Shown one piece after another: positions 16,921 to 20,675 of a stretch of 20,675 bases of DNA. The notes under the pieces are model-generated. The model saw nothing but the letters and a program-made list of their open reading frames with translations, did not search any database and was not told where the DNA came from. The DNA is from Bacteroidia bacterium. Its GTDB lineage: Bacteria; Bacteroidota; Bacteroidia; Bacteroidales; Prolixibacteraceae. Both the position numbers and the translations under genes were made by a program. The DNA lies in the NCBI GenBank assembly GCA_025358395.1, contig JANYJT010000253.1, positions 1 to 20,675 of the forward strand. The letters run 5' to 3'. How positions within the stretch are numbered: the first letter of the stretch is position 1; every line of letters begins with the position of its first letter.

Positions 16921-18151
16921 GGTTATTTTGGATTAGGTATTCAATCAATGCCGTTCCAATGTTAATGAAAAGCGCTTGATTTTCAACATCCGGAATGCCA
17001 TTGGCATCTATGTAGCCTATGCCTTCTGTCGCAGAAAGATATTGATGTGCGGCAATCATGCATGCTCCCTGCCAATTGATCTGTTTGAGACTCTGCGACA
17101 GCATGGTATTTTTACGTGCAAAAAGTTGAATTGGTTCCATGGCCGGAGTATTGTGCTCACTGCCAAGCGTTACCACGAATCCTTCACGAAAAAAATAGGT
17201 CACATAATCCTCCAGAACTGCAAGACTGTTCCTGGTTGTAATGAATTCAACAGACCAGATATTCCGCTCTTTAAGCGTTTGAGCTGCCTTTTCTTTGGAT
17301 GCCTCGAAAGGGGTGAAATTTCCGCTGCTATCGTCGGCAAGAAAAGGATAGGTCGGGATTCCGCCCTGGTTTAATATCATTTTGCAAACCAATTCTGATT
17401 CAAGAAAAGCCGCTTCAGGCTCAGGGATGAAGGCGGGTCCGCCGGACTTGAGCAAATTGTTTCGAAGTTCGTTTTCGATGGCTGCCGGAGCATCAATATC
17501 AGACACCAATGGTTTCCCTCCGAAAAGCTGTTTATAAAAAGCAATTTGTTCGTCTAAAGATGTAAAATAAGCAGCGATACTTTCCCTTAAAGCCTTGGCC
17601 AGATGCCTTTCACGCACCAATCCTTTGGTCATGCCGGATTTGATTTGGTCAAAATCCAATGCAAAACCTGCATCTATATTTTTAAGCAGTTCATTCAGTT
17701 TAGCGCACATTCCTGCCACATGACGGTTCGATTCGGATCGGACTGATGCGAGATCAGAAGCAAAAGGTTCGTCCATTTTGGCCGGGAAAGCCAATCCTTT
17801 ACCGCTCAGATATGTCCTTCCGGGATTGGCGGGATCATTGACCTTCAATCCGGCAAGTTGGTCGGCCTTGTTCAGACTGATGTATTCGATGTTGAAAAGC
17901 GGAAAAATCCCTCTGGAGGCTGCCTCACCCGCCCATTCAGAATAACCATCAGTGGTGTAAAAATCATTGATGCCCATAACCCTAACGCCCTCTTTTACGC
18001 CCATGTCCAGCGCCTGCGGGATATCCCTGAAAGCACTGAATGAATAAGGCGTGTGCAGGTGCGCATTCACGGAAAAGGCCGAGCCTTGACCGTTTTTATC
18101 GTACCATTTCAACAAATCTTCCCTACCGGGAAATCGATTCCAAAAGTCCAT
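16913..18151 (-). CDS. PHP-domain metal-dependent hydrolase-like protein
   Basis: The 412-residue protein starts with a PHP (polymerase and histidinol phosphatase) fold: VNAHLHTPYSF gives His31 and His33, GINDFYTTDGY gives Asp63, FNIEYISL gives Glu89, and the C-terminal LGSEHNTP and IAAHQY supply further histidines, together forming the expected metal site. A long middle region (about 95-330) is helical and not recognisable. PHP proteins hydrolyse phosphoesters using two or three metal ions in the cytoplasm. It is first after a 211-bp spacer downstream of E1 and overlaps the SDR by 8 bp. In this cluster a sugar-phosphate phosphatase or similar role is plausible but inferred. Confidence 0.8.
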   Translation of the reverse strand: MDFWNRFPGREDLLKWYDKNGQGSAFSVNAHLHTPYSFSAFRDIPQALDMGVKEGVRVMGINDFYTTDGYSEWAGEAASRGIFPLFNIEYISLNKADQLAGLKVNDPANPGRTYLSGKGLAFPAKMDEPFASDLASVRSESNRHVAGMCAKLNELLKNIDAGFALDFDQIKSGMTKGLVRERHLAKALRESIAAYFTSLDEQIAFYKQLFGGKPLVSDIDAPAAIENELRNNLLKSGGPAFIPEPEAAFLESELVCKMILNQGGIPTYPFLADDSSGNFTPFEASKEKAAQTLKERNIWSVEFITTRNSLAVLEDYVTYFFREGFVVTLGSEHNTPAMEPIQLFARKNTMLSQSLKQINWQGACMIAAHQYLSATEGIGYIDANGIPDVENQALFINIGTALIEYLIQNNHA

Positions 18152-18257
18152 ATCGTTTGTTCTACTTTTAAAATTTATCTTCTGCGTTTAAAACAAATTG
18201 ATTTGCTTATTTCAATATTTGTGGGCGGATGGTATTCATTTTTAAAATCTCAGAAAT

Positions 18258-18277
18258 AGACGCATAATTATGCGTCT
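18258..18277. repeat. Dispersed palindrome, copy in the E1-PHP spacer
   Basis: The 20-bp palindrome core is identical to that at 15601-15620 and 15708-15727, here followed by CTAC. It lies 86 bp past the E1 stop on the minus strand, between E1 and PHP. Confidence 0.85.
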
Positions 18278-18314
18278 CTACGGTTCATTGTTCCAATTTT
18301 GCCCTCCTAATCAA

Positions 18315-18356
18315 CTCATGTCTCATATCTCATGTCTCATATCTCATGTCTCATGT
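18315..18356. repeat. Heptanucleotide microsatellite (CTCATRT, six units)
   Basis: Six 7-bp units alternate CTCATGT and CTCATAT (G,A,G,A,G,G) and are followed by a decayed CTCTTCT unit. The tract ends 6 bp from the E1 stop codon, outside the coding region. Copy number may vary between strains by slippage. Confidence 0.88.
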
Positions 18357-18362
18357 CTCTTC

Positions 18363-20675
18363 TCACACTCCCATCTTCGCTCTTCTGATCTGCTCACTGT
18401 CAGTAAAATTTTCGCCTGCGACATATCCGGCCAGCGGAACGATTTTTTCGTGGATGGCATCCAGGAACCACCCGGCCTGAGGAAAGAAGGCCTCCTCGAG
18501 TTCGTAGGCGGGTGTGATCCAGTTGCGTGAACCGACCACCACCGGCGGTGCATCGAGATAGTCGAAAGCAAGTTCAGTGATGTTTCTTGCCAGGTCGTTC
18601 AGGAATGATCCTCGGCTGGTTGCATCTCCGGAGATGATAATCCTGCCGGTTTTTTTGACAGACTCGATCACCGGTTCGTAATTAAAAGGAACGAGCGAAC
18701 GTGCATCAATAACTTCCGCCGACAGGCTGTATTTTTCTTCCAGGATCTTTGCAGCATCAAGCGCACGGTACAAAGTGGCGCCAATGGTCAGGATGGTGAC
18801 ATCTTTCCCTGCTTTTTTCACATCCGGCTCGCCCATCGGAATTTCGTAATACCCTTCCGGGACACCGCCGGCATGAAATTGTTCGCCAATATCATAAACC
18901 CGTTGACTTTCAAAGAAAACTACAGGATCAGTACCCTGAAGCGCGGTGTTCATCAAACCTTTCGCATCGTAGGGAGTTACCGGGAAAACGACCTTCAGTC
19001 CGGGGATATGGGCCACAAGAGAGGTCCAGTCCTGCGAGTGTTGCGCGCCATATTTGGACCCAACGGATACCCGCAAAACAACCGGCATCTTTAATACATT
19101 GCCGCTCATGGCCTGCCATTTGGGCAACTGGTTGAAAACTTCATCGCCACAACGACCTAAAAAATCGCAATACATGATTTCAGGGATCACGCGACCACCG
19201 CACATGGCATATCCAATGGAAGTGCCAACGATGGAAGCCTCAGAAATCGGCGAGTTGAACAGCCTGTGATAAGGCAATGCCTCTGTCAATCCGCGGTAGA
19301 CGGCAAAAGCGCCACCCCAGTCGCGGTTCTCTTCGCCATAGGCAATCAGCGTAGGATCTTTGTAGAAACGATCCATAATGGCCTCAAAAATTCCATCCCT
19401 AAGCTGGTATTGTTTCATTTTTGAGAAAGGTTTGCCATCTGCGTCGAAGGCAAAACGCTCTTTTTTGGCCAATTGTATTACCCGGGCATTTTCAGCCATG
19501 GCATGGTTAACTTCTACCGGACGTTGCTCCATCGAATCGGTCGGTGTATTGGAGAAGATCATCTCACCTATTTGCTCAGGACGGTTGCGGATATCCATCC
19601 TCGGAGAGACTTTTTCGTCAATAGAGACTTTCAAAAGCTCCACCATCAATGTCTTGATTTCGTCCCGGATTCCATCCAGATTTTTCTGATCAGTGACGCC
19701 GGCTTCCACCAGATTTCCGGCAAATGAATGAATACAGTCCACATTCTGCCAAGCCTCTACCTCTTCTTTGGATCGGTAGGAGGAGGCATCCGAAGGTGAG
19801 TGGCCACTGAAACGGTAGGTCAGCACCTCCAGCAAAACCGGACCCTTTTTATCTTCAATAATCTGCAATTTTCTTTTGTAGGCATCAATGACAGCCAGCG
19901 GATTGTATCCATCCACCCTTTCGGCATGCATCTGCTCCGGATTGACACCTGCACCGATGCGGGCAGCCATTCCATAACCCATCGTCTCACCGGCGGTCTG
20001 TCCGCCCATGCCATACTGGTTGTTCATGATGTTAAAGATCACCGGCAGTCCACCTTTCATTCCATCATCCCAGAGTTGTGTAAACTGGTCCATGGCCGCA
20101 AAGGAGATTCCTTCCCATACCGGACCGCAAGCCATGGAGGCATCGCCGATATTGGCCACAACAACGCCCGGTTTGCGGTTCACCTTTTTAAACAATGCCG
20201 CACCAACTGCGATATCACCACTTCCACCCACGATGGCGTTGTTGGGATAGACACCAAATGGAGTAAAAAATGCGTGCATACTTCCTCCCAGTCCCTTATT
20301 GAAACCTGTCTCACGGGCAAAGATTTCAGCCAGTGTGCCATAAATCAGAAATTTACGACCCAGTTCTTTGGTGGTGCCCTTGAAATCCTTTTGAACAATC
20401 TTCAAAATAACTCCATCAAAGAATGTCTCCATTACTTTCATCAAGTCGGAATCGCTCAGCTTTTGAATCGCGCTAAGGCCTTTGGCGAGAATCTCACCAT
20501 GACTGCGGTGTGAGCCAAAGATAAAATCATCGACCGTCAGTGTGTAGGCCATGCCGACCGCTGAAGCTTCCTGACCAATGGACAAATGCGCCGGACCGGG
20601 GTGGTCGTAAGGGACACCACTGTACTCACCGGTTGTTTTGATGAGGTTCAGCATGGTCTCAAACTCACGAATCAC
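18363..20675 (-). CDS. Thiamine-diphosphate-dependent dehydrogenase E1, alpha and beta subunits fused; N-terminus beyond window
   Basis: The frame is open to the right edge, so the start is not seen; the first residues are only the visible part. At least 770 residues contain an E1-alpha half with GPAHLSIGQEAS (27-38), SHRSHGEILAKG, GLGGSMHAF (128-136), the ThDP motif GDAS (177-180) to NN (218-219), and HSPSDASSYRS. A beta half follows: YGEENRDWGG, PISEASIVGTSIGYA, GAQHSQDW and VVGSRNWITPA. Such fused E1 proteins decarboxylate 2-oxo acids or cleave acyloins and pass an acyl group to a lipoyl E2. No E2 or E3 is in view. A segment of about 60 residues between SHRSHGEILAKG and GLGGSMH, and a 10-residue insertion in the ThDP motif, distinguish it from standard BCKDH/PDH E1. 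It lies first in the E1-PHP-SDR-MDR cluster. Confidence 0.9.
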   Translation of the reverse strand: MIREFETMLNLIKTTGEYSGVPYDHPGPAHLSIGQEASAVGMAYTLTVDDFIFGSHRSHGEILAKGLSAIQKLSDSDLMKVMETFFDGVILKIVQKDFKGTTKELGRKFLIYGTLAEIFARETGFNKGLGGSMHAFFTPFGVYPNNAIVGGSGDIAVGAALFKKVNRKPGVVVANIGDASMACGPVWEGISFAAMDQFTQLWDDGMKGGLPVIFNIMNNQYGMGGQTAGETMGYGMAARIGAGVNPEQMHAERVDGYNPLAVIDAYKRKLQIIEDKKGPVLLEVLTYRFSGHSPSDASSYRSKEEVEAWQNVDCIHSFAGNLVEAGVTDQKNLDGIRDEIKTLMVELLKVSIDEKVSPRMDIRNRPEQIGEMIFSNTPTDSMEQRPVEVNHAMAENARVIQLAKKERFAFDADGKPFSKMKQYQLRDGIFEAIMDRFYKDPTLIAYGEENRDWGGAFAVYRGLTEALPYHRLFNSPISEASIVGTSIGYAMCGGRVIPEIMYCDFLGRCGDEVFNQLPKWQAMSGNVLKMPVVLRVSVGSKYGAQHSQDWTSLVAHIPGLKVVFPVTPYDAKGLMNTALQGTDPVVFFESQRVYDIGEQFHAGGVPEGYYEIPMGEPDVKKAGKDVTILTIGATLYRALDAAKILEEKYSLSAEVIDARSLVPFNYEPVIESVKKTGRIIISGDATSRGSFLNDLARNITELAFDYLDAPPVVVGSRNWITPAYELEEAFFPQAGWFLDAIHEKIVPLAGYVAGENFTDSEQIRRAKMGV

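Noticed and set aside
15600..18277. The palindromes as ends of an insertion sequence or composite transposon
   Set aside because: There is no transposase between the copies, no target-site duplication is visible, and ordinary operon genes fill the interval.
18315..18356. Short regular repeats as a CRISPR array
   Set aside because: The units are 7 bp, contiguous and lack unique spacers; no cas gene is nearby.
19800..20513. Long plus-strand open frame (237 codons) opposite E1
   Set aside because: It is a shadow of the E1 alpha coding strand, rich in His/Ser runs typical of antisense reading, with no recognisable domain.

Overview
The window looks like a chromosomal segment of a Bacteroidota species, possibly from the order Bacteroidales. 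This rests on gene content and architecture: serC next to a DUF1015 gene, an unlinked gcvT, an OmpW/PorT-type small beta-barrel protein, a UMF1-type MFS gene, a receiver-like/PEP-synthase-like fusion protein, and a fused E1 alpha/beta dehydrogenase. The taxon is inferred; there is no rRNA gene in the window.

Left third (1-8835), housekeeping. A yggS-family PLP protein runs off the left edge (minus) and is divergent from a secreted outer-membrane beta-barrel protein (plus). A tight minus-strand pair, serC then DUF1015, ends in a clear intrinsic terminator. Next come gcvT (minus), a stand-alone HPt phosphotransfer protein (plus), a membrane-anchored alpha/beta hydrolase (minus), a decayed UMF1-family MFS transporter (minus, internal deletion plus a frameshift) and an Aas-like acyltransferase (plus).

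Centre (8836-11108), an accessory island. An A+T-rich two-gene Type II restriction-modification module (m5C methyltransferase overlapping a BsuBI/PstI-family endonuclease) is followed by a very G+C-rich, foldable element of about 130 bp with attC-like outer complementarity. A spot count gives 17/60 G+C at 9541-9600 but 72/120 at 10951-11070. This is the clearest horizontally acquired part of the window.

Right half (11109-20675), all minus strand. A 998-residue protein fuses receiver-like domains to a PEP-synthase/PPDK ATP-grasp domain. A small relic of a response-regulator receiver domain lies just upstream of it. Then comes a probable sugar/polyol catabolic cluster, transcribed right to left: E1 alpha/beta (incomplete at the right edge), a PHP-domain phosphoesterase-like protein, an SDR that keeps the linker of the bifunctional aldolase/SDR family without the aldolase, and an L-sorbose-1-phosphate-reductase-like MDR. 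Spacers in this cluster carry a dispersed 20-bp palindrome and two small tandem-repeat tracts.

I do not see a proven new system. The best candidates for follow-up are the attC-like element closing the restriction island, the E1-PHP-SDR-MDR cluster of unknown substrate, and the receiver/ATP-grasp fusion.
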